From NCBI RefSeq assembly GCF_000005505.3, contig NC_016134.3, forward strand, positions 2,976,001 through 3,040,000: 64,000 nt of DNA, written 5' to 3'. Position 1 is the stretch's first letter. Every line of letters starts with the position of its first letter. Made by a program: the position numbers and the translations under genes. Below are positions 47,263-58,609 of this stretch, piece after piece. The notes beneath the pieces were generated by a model, which ran no database searches, was not told the DNA's origin, and worked only from the letters and a program-made list of their open reading frames with translations. This DNA comes from Brachypodium distachyon. Lineage: Eukaryota; Streptophyta; Magnoliopsida; Poales; Poaceae.

Positions 47263-47575
47263 CTACTGGTCGAGTTCGCTGCGCCGGATTGCCTCAGCGA
47301 GGTCCTCGTGGAACACTGCCTCCCTCCTAGCAGCCTCCGCCGCCGCCAACCGCTCGGAGTCGATACTCACCTCTTCGTAAGCGTCGGGCGCCTATTTCAG
47401 GACGGTTGCCGGGCCGCGGCGGCGGGTAACGGAGCCCGAGCTCCCTGCGTCCTCCTCTCGGGCGTGCTGGGCGGGTGGGCCGGCCCAAGTGCCCGCCGCT
47501 AGGGCGGCCTTATCCACAAGATAGCGCTAGTACTTGCTCTCCGATTCCGCGCTGAGGTGCTGGTGCTTGCGGGCG
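47263..47575 (-). pseudogene. decayed ORF with two in-frame TAG codons
   Basis: On the minus strand one frame runs about 104 codons and reads RKHQHLSAESESKY*RYLVD, then GTWAGPPAQHAREEDAGSSG, a stop, and AYEEVSIDSERLAAAEAARR up to SELDQ and a final stop. The internal TAGs are at 47529-47527 and 47394-47392. A helical, charged C-terminus and GC-rich composition suggest a former protein, possibly transposon-derived. I do not recognise the family. Confidence 0.5.
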
Positions 47576-48076
47576 TTGGGCCGTCAAGCCCCCATTCGGC
47601 GGCGGCGTGCCGTCTCGTCGTCGTCCCCCCCTCCACCACGACTGCTGCTAGGGTTTGCCCGGCCCCGCAAGAGAGAGGCACTGCGGCGGGAAAACACCGT
47701 CTCGGCGATGAAAGGGTCGGTGGCGAGTTCGGAGCCGCCCCTCGGAGCCGTACATACAGGGGTGGATTTTAGGCCGATTGGGGAAACTGAATTGGTAAAC
47801 ATGCCGTTTTCGGTTTTACCCCCTCCCTCCCTCCACCGAGCGATCCAGCCCCTCGATCCCTGGATCTTCTTCCTCCTCGGCCGAGCGCCGCTACCCATCC
47901 CGCTGCCGAGCGCCCATCGTCTTCCTCCTCGCGCGAGCGCCTCCACCGCAGGTTGATCTCCCCTTCGATTTTCTCGGTCCCGACCGTTTCTCCTCCCATC
48001 ACCCCACGAACGGATTCCGCCCTTTAGCTCCCCGTTTCATAATCTTCCCCAATCCGTAACCGAGGCAAAAATCAAG

Positions 48077-48352
48077 GTAGGGCGGCCGCCCTACTGGGTC
48101 TTCCGCCCGTGGTAGAGATGTTGCGGTAAAAATAGCAAGTGGAGTCGCGGTCCACATGCCAATATGATATGTTGAAACTGTATTTTGCTAGATACTAAAC
48201 TTCTGCAGTGGCATGGACAGTTGGACACATAGGCTGATCACCTTTGCATATCAGTAGAGGCTAGGCAAAGAAATTTGTTTACAGCGTCATAGAACCATCA
48301 GTTTCCATTGCAATGAATATCTCCAATTAACTGTCACATTATCACAGTGCAG
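48077..48352 (+). other. probable 5' UTR intron of the DGK gene
   Basis: ATCAAG|GTAGGG at 48076/48077 and CAGTGCAG|GGGATTAGGG ending at 48352 would join a GC-rich leader to a point 10 bases before the ATG at 48363. Inferred from splice-site form only. Confidence 0.55.
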
Positions 48353-48362
48353 GGGATTAGGG

Positions 48363-51300
48363 ATGTACAAGATGCTGGTTCCTAGCTGGAGCGCCATTTC
48401 GGCGTACATGTCAGAGTATTGGTCTGCCATAGCTGCTACTGTCATTTTTGCATCTGTAGGGGGCGTGACAATTTATTATACCATCAATCAGTTGAACAAA
48501 AACATCAGCTTGAGCTTGATGAAAGCTATCAGAGCTAGGGCTAAGAAGTACAAGAAACTGAAAGACAAGGTCCCTGCTGCTTCTCACATTTGGAGAAAAG
48601 AACTGGGCTCTCGCAGTAAAGGTCTAAAATGCTGTGTATGCTTGAAGTCTGTTTCAGCTCCACAGTATTTGGGGGGAACCATCCATCACTGCGATATTTG
48701 TGGGGCCACTGCACATCCTAGTTGCTCTGGAAATGCACACAAAGATTGCAAATGTGTTTCTATGGTTGGCCTTGACCATGTTATTCACCAATGGGCTGTA
48801 CAGTGGATTGACACCACAGATCGCTCTGAAGAAGACTCATTCTGTTGCTACTGTGATGAATCTTGCAGTGGAGCTTTCCTCGCAGGTTCTCCAATTTGGT
48901 ACTGTATGTGGTGTCAGCGGCTAGTGCACGTTGATTGCCACAACAACTTAGCTAAGGAAACTGGTGATATCTGTGACTTGGGCCCATTGAAACGGCTGAT
49001 ATTATCGCCTCTGTGTGTCAAGCAGCTTCATTCGACAGTTGCGGCAGGAATTTTCAGTTCTATCACAAGTGGGGCTAATGAATTGGCTTCCACTGTCCGG
49101 GAGACAATTAGGATTCGTAGTAAAAGGTACAAAAAGGGCACCACTTCTTCCGAACCAGAGAGCTCTGGGACTGCTGAGCAACCATCTGATACTGAAGGGG
49201 AATCACAAGGGGAAACCGCCCCCACTAAGAGGGAGGATCATGTCAACGGTAAACTTCCTGAAGTACATTCAAGCTCTGATTCAGAAAAAGATAAACAGCT
49301 CATAATGGACAATGCAGCTAGCAGGCCAAGTAGCCAACCTGAGGATTCTGTTGTCCAGAATAATCAAAAACATGAAATTGTGGACGTACCTTCTGACTCC
49401 AGGCCATTGCTAGTTTTCATTAACAAGAAAAGTGGTGCCCAGAGTGGTGATTCACTGAGACAGCGCCTGCAGATCCTTCTTAATCCTCTACAGGTTGGTG
49501 TGGAAAGCACTATCTACTCTTAAGGCTTTTTACCACCTTTAAATTATGTGGAACTCTTTCTTCATTTGCTTTTATTCCATGCTTCTTACTTGATTTATTT
49601 TTAGCATACTGTCCCAAGTTCTTGTTGCTGTTAATGAATTTAGTATGATCTTGCATAAACTTGAATATATCTTTTAGGTTGTGCCATAGCTTAAAAAATC
49701 TGTCCCAACTTTATATGTCAAAAACTTTCTGCCGAAGTTCCTTGCTTAGAATTCAGTTAATGCTCCGCCTTTCAAATGTTAACCTTTCAATCTTTTAGAT
49801 TGGGCCTATATTTATTAATAATACAACTAGAGTTCATATTCTTTTGTGGTATTTACTCTCTTTGTTGGTGCTAACCCTTCCATCAGGTGTTCGAGTTGAG
49901 CAAGCATCAAGGACCAGAAGTTGGTTTAGCTTTATTTCAGAAGGTACCCCACTTCAAAATTCTTGTTTGTGGTGGTGATGGCACTGTTGGTTGGGTTTTA
50001 GATGCGATTGAGAAGCAAAAGTTTGAAGCGCCGCCTCCTGTAGCCATCCTTCCAGCTGGTACTGGTAATGATCTTGCAAGGGTTCTGTGTTGGGGCGGTG
50101 GTCTTGGTGTTGTTGAGAAACGAGGAGGTCTATTCTCAGTTCTGAAAGATGTCGAGCATGCTGCAGTTACTGTTCTTGACAGATGGAAGATCACTTTAAA
50201 GGACAACCAAGGAAAACTCATGTCTTCACCAAAATTTATGAACAACTACTTCGGTGTGTCCATACACCTTCTCATCTTACATCCTGTAGTAGTTCCTTGC
50301 ATTGTAAGATAACCTTAGTAATTAACTAATTATTACCGATACTTTCTCAGGGGTTGGCTGTGATGCAAAGGTTGCTCTAGATATCCACAACCTGAGGGAG
50401 GAGAACCCTGAACGATTTTATAGCCAGGTAAATCGTCATTTTGTCTACCAAAAGTAATTAAATGACTAGCCATATGTAATGACAGAAACATCATATATTT
50501 TTTCAGCTTCCATTTATATTGAGATTTATGCTATGAAAAACTTTTACATGGAAAATGTAGAAGTTTTTTAAAATTTCTTTGTCTATATTCATCGTGTTTC
50601 TGTATAAATCAAGACGAGATATAATATTTGTCTATTTATCAAAATGGTTTAGATTGTTAAATGCATTGCATCCAGCTGCGAATGATAGCATAAAAATTGC
50701 CAGTGCCATGTTTGAGCCTGAAGGAAAATCAATCCTGTTGACATGGCACTGATGAGTTTTTTGAGCTAAGAGGGCTTTGCTACTCGTTTGGGGAATCTTA
50801 GGGTATGGTATTAGTGTTGGACATGCGGCTTCGGAGCCTACAGAAGTTTTAGCATGTTTTGTTTCCTCACTTGCTCAGATTTTATGTTCCTTGGTATGAT
50901 TGGTCTTCAAATTGTAATCATGTTTCCACATTCTATTTATACTTGCTATCTCCCAATTCTGCGCTGTTCTTTGCATATAATGCAAATCAATTTTTGTTAC
51001 ACTAATATGATACAATTTCTCTATAGTTTATGAATAAGGTGCTTTATGCAAAAGAGGGAGCAAAGAATATCATGGATAACATGTTCTATTATTTTCCATG
51101 GGAAGTCAAGCTTGAGATAGATGGATCCAACATTGAAATTCCTCAGGTAAAAGTCGATCGCATTTTCTTATCTGTCCTGTCTTATGTATTTAAGTGAGCA
51201 GACAACCTTGTACTGGTGTATCTTCAAAACATAATAAACAAGAACTGAGGTGTACACAATACTGATGAATTTGATTTGTTAAGACAGTCACTGATTTTTA

Positions 51301-52188
51301 TAAATAACATATCTAGTACTCCCTCCGATCCATATTAGTTGTCTCAAATTTGCCTAAATATGGATGTATCTATGCCTAAAAAGTGCCTAGATACATGTAA
51401 TATTTTGACAATTAATATGGATCGGAGGGAGTATCCCCTTTGGATGTACTGTAGAAGCATATCCTGATTAGACTGCCCACCACGTGGCAAGTGTGGTTAG
51501 CTATCTCAAAATTGAAAAGAAAAGATTGGACCATTCCTCGTTCCTTATTTGTTTAATTCGTTCCATCACAGGACACTGAAGGTATTCTTGTTACCAACAT
51601 CCCGAGCTATATGGGAGGGGTCGACCTGTGGAAGAACGAGGATAGTATCTCTGACACTTTCCAACCTCAATCCATGCATGACAAGATGCTGGAAGTAGTC
51701 AGCTTCACAGGAATGCTGCATCTTGGAAGGCTACAGGTGTGGAAAAAGAAGAATTTTTATGTTTAGACTCATGTTTTCAATATATGTCGAGTATGGACTG
51801 CGTATTGATAATCTTGCTCTAGGTAGGGCTTTCTCGCGCACAAAGGTTGGCTCAAGGGTATCATATAAAGATTGAGATCACTACAACAATGCCCATCCAA
51901 GTCGATGGAGAGCCATGGTCCCAGGAGCCATGCACCATAGAAGTTTCTCATCATGCACAGGTTCTTCTCTTCCCCATTTTATACATTTAACCACATTTTG
52001 TTCTTCCCTGGCTTACACACATAATTTCTCTTCGGAAGGCCTTCATGCTGAAGAGAGTTTCTGAAGAACCTATCAGCCACGCTGCGTCCATAATGGCTGA
52101 CATTCTGGAGAACGCAGAGAACAGCGGTACCATCTCAGCCTCGCAGAAGAGCGCTCTCCTCCAGGAGATAGCGTCTAGGCTTTTGTAG
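48363..52188 (+). CDS. diacylglycerol kinase, membrane-anchored DGK1/DGK2 type, 715 aa
   Basis: Coding exons: 48363-49493, 49887-50253, 50351-50427, 51027-51146, 51572-51736, 51823-51960 and 52039-52188 (2148 nt). It phosphorylates diacylglycerol to phosphatidic acid with ATP. Layout: an N-terminal membrane segment at about 20-41 ([19 protein letters not shown]), then a basic stretch KKYKKLKDK. Two Cys/His-rich C1 domains follow, at about 77-132 ([22 protein letters not shown]) and 146-222 ([22 protein letters not shown]). A Ser/acid-rich linker runs from about 225 to 362. The catalytic domain has GGDGT at 406-410 and [15 protein letters not shown]. The accessory domain runs from [16 protein letters not shown] to the end ([11 protein letters not shown]). 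Length and order match Arabidopsis DGK1/2. The closeness to either paralogue is not resolved. Confidence 0.95.
51317..51433. mobile_element. Stowaway-type MITE in DGK intron
   Basis: TACTCCCTCCGATCCATATTAG at the left and TTAATATGGATCGGAGGGAGTA at the right, bounded by TA, within intron 51147-51571. Confidence 0.9.
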
Positions 52189-52693
52189 GACACTCCGTGC
52201 AACACGATCGTGTGTAGCTCCGTAGTTCACCCTATAGCTTTTAACCAATGCTTGGTCCCATTTGTTGTACATACAAATATACACTCATGGCTTCCTTCCT
52301 TGGATTGAGCTTGTGTATAATTCTGTAAAATTTTGTAGGGCTTGAGATGAGTGTATGTAGTTGCTTGGGTTGAGCACCAGGAGAAAAACCATGTCCTGTG
52401 CTTAGTTCTTGCTTTCAGGGTGATCCTGGGAAGTGTGTTCTAATCAGTCGTCTGTCTGGCTTGTAACGGTGCTGATTTGGTGTGCTGTGTTGCAATACTA
52501 ATGTGAGCCGCGGTTCTTACGCGAGTTTTCCAGTATGCGATTGTTACTGGTTTTTAAGGGGGTTCTTCCCAGTGTTGCTCAATAGTATGCTGCAACCCGA
52601 ATTGTTTAAGTTGACGAAAAGTGGAAGCTATCAGGTCGAGCAGGGCCTCAGAGATAGTCGTTATGAGAGTAACTTGCGTGGTTGCAGACATCA

Positions 52694-52766
52694 GCCCGTC
52701 TAGCTCAGTTGGTAGAGCGCAAGGCTCTTAACCTTGTGGTCGTGGGTTCGAGCCCCACGGTGGGCG
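52694..52766 (+). tRNA. tRNA-Lys (anticodon CTT)
   Basis: The 73-nt cloverleaf starts GCCCGTCTAGCTCAGTTGG. The acceptor GCCCGTC pairs with GGTGGGC (two G-T pairs). The D-stem is GCTC/GAGC. The anticodon arm is CAAGG-CTCTTAA-CCTTG with CTT at 52727-52729. The T-arm GTGGGTTCGAGCCCCAC holds the B box, and the discriminator is G. There is no intron. It lies about 500 bp downstream of the DGK stop. Confidence 0.97.
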
Positions 52767-52773
52767 AAGTTAG

Positions 52774-52777
52774 TTTT
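52774..52777 (+). terminator. Pol III terminator of tRNA-Lys
   Basis: A TTTT run lies 8 bases after the tRNA 3' end, the usual Pol III stop signal. Confidence 0.75.
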
Positions 52778-54860
52778 GTCTTCTTTAGCAAATTTCAAAT
52801 TCTTCTTTGGGTGAACTATTTTTCTGTCTTCCTGGTGAGCATTGAACGGTTCAAATCTTTTGAAGTGTGTATAAATACGTTGCATCTTAAATTTGCTTCG
52901 AAATAATACGAGTAAACTCCAAAAAAAGCTTGTTGTATAAGATGTTTTCGTAGATGGCAGTGTTTTCGCGGGCCTAAATTATTGATCGAGGGAGTATACG
53001 AAAGACCCTAAAATAAAAATAAATACTCCGTAAAATAATAATATTGTTACCATTGAGGCAAAGAGTGCGCCAGTAGATGGCATCCGAACAATAACATGAA
53101 TATCTGCTGCACAAAAACTTGATATTTGATTACATCCACGTATGAGGCAAATACATGAATTCTGAGATTCCGGATGAGGTGCATGAAGAAGCCATTCCAT
53201 GAATACACATATTCGTGGTATCAATGCAGGAAGGAGCCAAAAAATCGAGAAATTAAGTCGAGTCAACGCGCACCTCATCTATTCCCTCCTTGGTCCACAA
53301 TCAGAGTCACTCCCCTAGCACTCGCTTCTACTGTCACTGCCGGTTCCTTCGCTCTGACACCGCGCAGCCAGTGCACGCGACGAGCTTCGCCGCAAGATCA
53401 ACCGCCGACGCCCGCGTCGTCCGACCCGAAGAACACCAGCTTGCTGCTGCGTGCCCCGCCACCGGCGTCGCTGCCGCACTTGCCGGGCGGGCCGAGCACA
53501 GTTGGCAGCCGCCCTCTCTCTTCCTGTACGTGTCCCACACAAGCAGCCTGCCGTCTGCCCGTCTCCATGCCGGCGTGTTCGCGTACCCCATCGACGGCAG
53601 GGATCTCCGCGAGATCCAACTGGGCGGGCTCGACATAAACGGGGGTCTGGCTGGTGGCGCATTCCCGGTCGCGCACTACCTGTTCGACCAAAGGTCCAAA
53701 GGGCAGACAACGGCCAACCTGAATGAAAAGGAGGCGAGGTGGCATGCACACCGGTAAGAAGAAACCACTTTGACTCGCGTCCATTCTACATCAATAAAAC
53801 ACGCCTAATCACCCTTGCGTGTGATTTAACCTTGTTTTGAAACATTATGAGCAAGGGTGGGTGATTTTGATATTAAAACACAACTTTTTTAGACCTTATT
53901 TTCAGAGTTCATTTACATTCAGAAGCTTATATTGTGACATCATGAAAGAAAGATGTACGTCATAGAAATCTAGATCAGATGTTCTGATAGTACGTGTGAC
54001 CATACATGTAACTTCTAAACAATATGGTGTCATGTTTCTCATGTAGAGCAAAAGAGTACAGAGCATGTTTTTCAGACGTTCCACAAAAATATTGAAGAGC
54101 TCTTTTACTGTCACCAGACTACTATGGATCATCCATTTTCTTGAACCCCTTCTGAGAAAAAAAACATTCATATGAATCTAGGAGGAAAATATGATTTAAA
54201 TTTTTCTTGTGCAATTTTTTTATTTTTCATGTTTTTTTCAGGGACTAAAAACACTGAGACGTAGGTACTTTTTTAGGGTTGTTTGCTTACTCATATGAGT
54301 GTTTACACTGTCTTGCACTTTATTGTGTTTTGATATCAGTACTATCAGTTTGGTGGGGATATGAAAATAAAGGCGTTTATGTCCTTTCATTTGTCACTGT
54401 TAGCTAGTGCCATACATTCATATTAATTTCGGCAAGGAAACCATGCCGGCGGTCCAGGGAAACCCCTGTGAGCGCTGTCGGCCACAGGCAGCACCTTCCC
54501 TCAGACGCCAGGGCAGGACCATTTCACTAAGGGGTCGGAGTTTGTCATCAGGCGTCACTCTGGTACCGGTAGCACTCTCCAGTGGCTTCGCAGCACTCTC
54601 CCATGCTGCCTGTGGCTGAAAAGATGGCCGTCTCCTTCCTCCAGGCAGGCGTGTCCCCCCACTCCATCGGCAGCACGCTCAAGCCAGGATGAAATGCATG
54701 GTGTGTATCGGGATCCACATCTGCAGCGGGGTTGGGCAGATTAGCGGGATCTACAAAGTCATAGATTTACTCATCTTGTTTTATTCTCGTATTTAGGAAT
54801 AGTAGTTCCACGTTGTTGTACATTGTCCAGTCTGTGCTTATTTTCTAAAACATGCTAAAA
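52778..54860. other. 3' flank of KCS copy a; decayed and duplicated DNA
   Basis: It holds the GC-rich gene remnant listed separately. From about 53880 it matches 60120-61180 in order, for example TTCAGAAGCTT, GACATCATGAAAGAAAGA, TTTCGGCAAGG and ATCTGCAGCGGGGTTGGGCAG. No intact gene was seen. Confidence 0.55.
53398..53757 (+). pseudogene. remnant of an unrecognised gene, best preserved copy
   Basis: A GC-rich stretch carries a frame with SLFLYVSHTSSLPSARLHAG, FAYPIDGRDLREIQLGG and AHYLFDQRSKGQTTANLNEK, then R-H and a GTAAGA donor-like site at 53755. Decayed relatives of its 3' part occur near 58780-58850 (HHLYNQRSKGK) and 63810-63860. I do not recognise the family. It could be an exon of a lost gene carried along in the KCS duplications. 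Confidence 0.45.
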
Positions 54861-56321
54861 TTAACCATTTGTAGAGACATCCACCGGGTAATGATGGATG
54901 CAGCTGGACCATGGCCCGTCGACACCGGGGGTTGGTTTGATGCATACCCACACGGCGGTGCTGCACTTGTACCCTGCTCCGAATCCAATCATCCACACCC
55001 TGTCGCCTTTTCTCATTCGACCCTTAGCCTCAATATATGCAAACTCGTACCACACAGATGCACTTGACTGGTTCCCAAACCGATGTAGTGTCATGCGTGA
55101 CGGTTCAACTTGCTCATCTGATAGATTTAGACTGTGTTGTATTGAGCTGATCACAGCCGGTCCACCCACGTGAATGCAAAAGTGCTCAAACACCATACGG
55201 AAGTCAGGGATGTATGGCCTCTTCCTCCCATGGAGTGCCTTCCTCACAATGGAGAAGAGAAGAAACCTGAGCAGCTCTGAGGCTGGTAGGACAAGTGGGC
55301 CGATTGCAGTGATGTGGGCCTTGAGCGCATCTCCGGCGATGGCCATGAGGTTCTTTGATAGTGTGACCCCTTGATTTCCTTCGTCATCTTCCTCTTGATA
55401 CACACACTTGTAGGCACTGTCATCCGCAGCGGTGGTCGTCCGCACAACATGCGCTAGCCGGAACCGAGCCTTGGACCTAGAACTCGACAAGAGCTTGGCG
55501 GTACCACCCATGCGGAACAAAATGTTAAATAACTGCATGGAACGGTTGTTCCCCACATAATGGTTTGAACCAAGGGTTTCCGTCGACACCACCAGCGCAT
55601 GCGATCCCCAGGGAATGACTTGTAGGATGTTCCTTGCGAGTCCTACTGCAGTCACCCCTGCACTGCACCCCATTCCAGAGAGGTTGATGACACGTATGTC
55701 ACCTCGAAACTTGTACCTGTTCACGATCCCATCAGCGATGGACGGCACTGGGCAAAAGATGCCGCAGTTGGTGATCAGCACGTCGATCGCATCATGGCTG
55801 ATGCATGTCTTGGCCAATAGGTCGTCGATCGCAGAGAAAACGACCAGCTCTGCCTCAGTGCGGGCTTCATCTAGACAACAGTCAGGCTCTACATATTTAA
55901 ATGCAGGTGGCGGGCATGTCTCTTCGCCCAAGCTGGAGCGCTCAAGCATACGCGCTATGAAGCTAACAGTAGATTTGCGAAGGAATGGCGAGAGGTGCGC
56001 ATGCTCGAGGAAGCAGGCCTTTGGGGTTCGAAAGTTGGAGCTAGGTTGGAAGCAAGTGTAGTCAACAAGGTAGACTGTTCTAGGACGGTGTATGAGATAG
56101 ATAGTAACCGTGGCAGACAGAAGAATGGCTGACGTGAGTAGATGGATAGGGCGGAGAACACGGAGTTGGGAGAGAAGCTCGTCTACATGGGCAAATTTGT
56201 GTGCATCCTGTAGGAGGAGGATGGGTATTCCTAGTGTCATGGTGGTGGCAATGAGCACGAACTTGTTGGCAGCCAGATAGTATAGCGGTTTGGGGCACTT
56301 GAGATGATGCAGCAAGGCCAT
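54861..56321 (-). CDS. 3-ketoacyl-CoA synthase, copy a (intact, intronless, 486 aa)
   Basis: The start is ATG at 56321-56319 (MALLHHLKCPKPLYYLAANK); the frame ends at 54861. It is the condensing enzyme of very-long-chain fatty acid elongation in the endoplasmic reticulum (malonyl-CoA plus acyl-CoA). Two hydrophobic segments (about 20-37 and 59-77) match the KCS N-terminal anchor. VYLVDYTCFQP opens the FAE1/CUT1 domain. The triad is visible: Cys219 in NLSGMGCSAG, His384 in FCIHVGG, Asn417 in HRFGNQSSASVWYE. The last part contains KGDRVWMIGFGAGYKC. The usual HAGGR after the active-site His reads HVGGP here. The length is slightly below many KCS. It has a tandem partner at 61181-62641 and a broken copy between. 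Substrate chain length cannot be told. Confidence 0.94.
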   Translation of the reverse strand: MALLHHLKCPKPLYYLAANKFVLIATTMTLGIPILLLQDAHKFAHVDELLSQLRVLRPIHLLTSAILLSATVTIYLIHRPRTVYLVDYTCFQPSSNFRTPKACFLEHAHLSPFLRKSTVSFIARMLERSSLGEETCPPPAFKYVEPDCCLDEARTEAELVVFSAIDDLLAKTCISHDAIDVLITNCGIFCPVPSIADGIVNRYKFRGDIRVINLSGMGCSAGVTAVGLARNILQVIPWGSHALVVSTETLGSNHYVGNNRSMQLFNILFRMGGTAKLLSSSRSKARFRLAHVVRTTTAADDSAYKCVYQEEDDEGNQGVTLSKNLMAIAGDALKAHITAIGPLVLPASELLRFLLFSIVRKALHGRKRPYIPDFRMVFEHFCIHVGGPAVISSIQHSLNLSDEQVEPSRMTLHRFGNQSSASVWYEFAYIEAKGRMRKGDRVWMIGFGAGYKCSTAVWVCIKPTPGVDGPWSSCIHHYPVDVSTNG

Positions 56322-56376
56322 GCTGTTGGTCCCTGCCGAGGTGACTGCTGAGGGAGTGAGGAGGATCAGTGGGATT

Positions 56377-56385
56377 CTTATATTG
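56377..56385 (-). promoter_or_regulatory. TATA box of KCS copy a
   Basis: CAATATAAG on the minus strand, about 56 bp upstream of the ATG. The same position is kept in the other two copies. Confidence 0.6.
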
Positions 56386-56404
56386 AAATGGTAGGCGTCG
56401 CCAG

Positions 56405-56615
56405 TACTCCCTCCATTCCAAAACGCAGCTCATATAGATTTGTGCACTTGGACCAAGGCAGCTCTCGTTTCTAGTGCCTGACCACTCATATTAGATTAAG
56501 AGTAAATGGATGTGACTAGTTATTGGCCGGGTGTGGGTACCAAGAGAAAAACGAGGTGTGTTGTGGAACAAATGAGAAAAATCTATATGAGTTGTGTTTT
56601 GGAACGGAGGGAGTA
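56405..56615. mobile_element. Stowaway-type MITE (211 bp) just upstream of the KCS-a TATA box
   Basis: TACTCCCTCCATTCCAAAACGC at the left and GTTTTGGAACGGAGGGAGTA at the right, bounded by TA. The paralogous position upstream of the broken copy (TA at 60112-60113, CGGTACAAC) lacks it, so an empty site exists within the window. Confidence 0.92.
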
Positions 56616-58349
56616 CATCTTTCTTTTGGAACCTTAATCTTTCATTGTTGTATCTACATTCAGTAGTTTATATTACAAAACACCATGGCAGAAATATGTC
56701 ATCATCGCATGTCTAGATCAAACAAGGTTTCTGATTGTAAGTGAGACCACACATGTTAGTTTCTGGACAATCTGGTTTGGTACCATGTTTTTCATGTAGC
56801 ACAAGAGCATGGTAGCCATTGTTTTCACGTGACACAGCACAGGAGCACTCTCATCTTCTATATCTAAGTAGGAGAAACCCACTACTTAATTTCTCTCAAC
56901 ATGCAATCATGCCACATCATCACATCATTAATGTGTTCACACCTATTTAGTAAAAACTCATATTTTTTGCACATGCGTGTAAGTTATTTCACATCAAGTT
57001 TCTACAATACAATTTCATCATATGTTTTCAATTTTGGATAATCTTTCGTTGCTAAACAATTTGACTCAGATATGTTAACTAAAAGTTTCCGCAACAACGT
57101 GCGGGGCATCGTTTAGTTCAGATAACGAAGCAGACGTTGAACATGAATATTGAAGAGCTCTTTTGCTGTTATCACTTACCACTGACTAGCATAGACCATC
57201 TACTTTCATGAACCTCTTCTGAGAAAACAAAGTTTGTATAAATCTCTGAATTTTTTGATGAAATAGGAATTATTCTAGTTCAAAATTTTGTTTTCTAATT
57301 GAATATTGTTATTTCAAGGACTAAAGAGATAAGAATCTTTGCACTTCATTGTGCTTAGAGATCTGTGCTATCAGATTGGTAGTGATATGAAACTAAACAC
57401 ATTTATGTCCTTCCACTTGAGTCCCTGTTGCTGTGGGTTGGAGCCATACATTCATATTTGTTACTGGAACAGTTTCTGGCCATCCTCGGAGTGTGTGTCT
57501 CTAACTGTCAGCTGCATCAGATCTAAGTGCAATTATGTAGATCTCAAAGTATCTTTACCCTTCTATGGCGACATCTGATAAATATTATCGCAAGGCTACA
57601 CTGAAGATTGCAGGTTCAGAATTCAGCACTTCAATATCCGACAAGTCTGTGATGGTGCTATTTATGATCGCTTCACAATCTCGAATTACGGAGATGTTTT
57701 CGCTTGCTCCATTGACGGCTACCCAAGGACTTCAATGGCTTCCTGAAGCTCCAACACTTTCAGGGAGGGGAGGGGATCAGGTGATGTGCTATTATGGTTG
57801 TCCAAATGACCAAATGTATTAGAGATTACTGGCAGTCCTTCTGTAATCTTGATGCATTGTGTGTTTGTGTGAAACAGCCTGTTATTTAAATTCCATGAAT
57901 CTATTACCTGTACGCAAGCCTGTATATCTTGGATTCCTGAGGCAAAAGAACCTTTGTTTGTTGCACTTCTTTCATACAATGTGAAGTGTTGAAATCTATA
58001 TGAAATGATATGAAAGCTCTCTAACTATTTCAACATTTTAAATTCAAACTATTAAACATTTTTTTATCTTGAGTTGTTGTTCCGAATTTCTGTTTTTTTT
58101 TCTGGAATTTGGAATTCACGAATTTTATTTTTCATGTTTTAGCCTTAAAGTCGAGACTATGGATTTTGAGTTTCAGGAATTTAGATTTGCAGATATTGAA
58201 TTCTGATATTTTTTTTATCATTAATTCTGAATTTCATAGTCAAAGAGTATAGTACCAGAATTAAAATCTTGAACAGCTCATGTCCAGGATACCACATGTA
58301 GCATCTGGTTTCCTCTGAACCTTTCTAATCTGAATATGCAGGTACACCA

Positions 58350-58555
58350 GTGTGGACCAGGGGCGGAGGCAGGAAAAAAATATAGGAAGGGTCAGAATAG
58401 AAGGAATGATTTATTAGAGGGGGCCAAAGCATACAAATGTGAAGCTTATAGAACGAAATTACAAAGATTATACAGGGGCTTACTAAAAACGCCAAATCTT
58501 AGGGGGGGCCAAGGCCCAGGCTGGCCTGGGTTGTGCCTCCGCCACTGGTGTGGAC
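58350..58555. mobile_element. hAT-type MITE (190 bp) with perfect 8-bp target duplication
   Basis: The element is 58358-58547. The left end is CAGGGGCGGAGGCAGG. The right end in reverse complement is CAGTGGCGGAGGCACAACCC. GTGTGGAC flanks both sides (58350-58357 and 58548-58555). The 8-bp duplication and CAG..CTG ends place it in the hAT superfamily. Confidence 0.93.
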
Positions 58556-58609
58556 CGTTGGTTCTCACCTCATATTCATCCTAGCAAGAAACCACTGGGC
58601 AGACGACAA

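Noticed and set aside
53315..53784. Minus-strand frames opposite the GC-rich remnant near the KCS array
   Set aside because: Arg/Gly-rich shadows. Only the plus-strand frame shows recurrence in the duplicated units.
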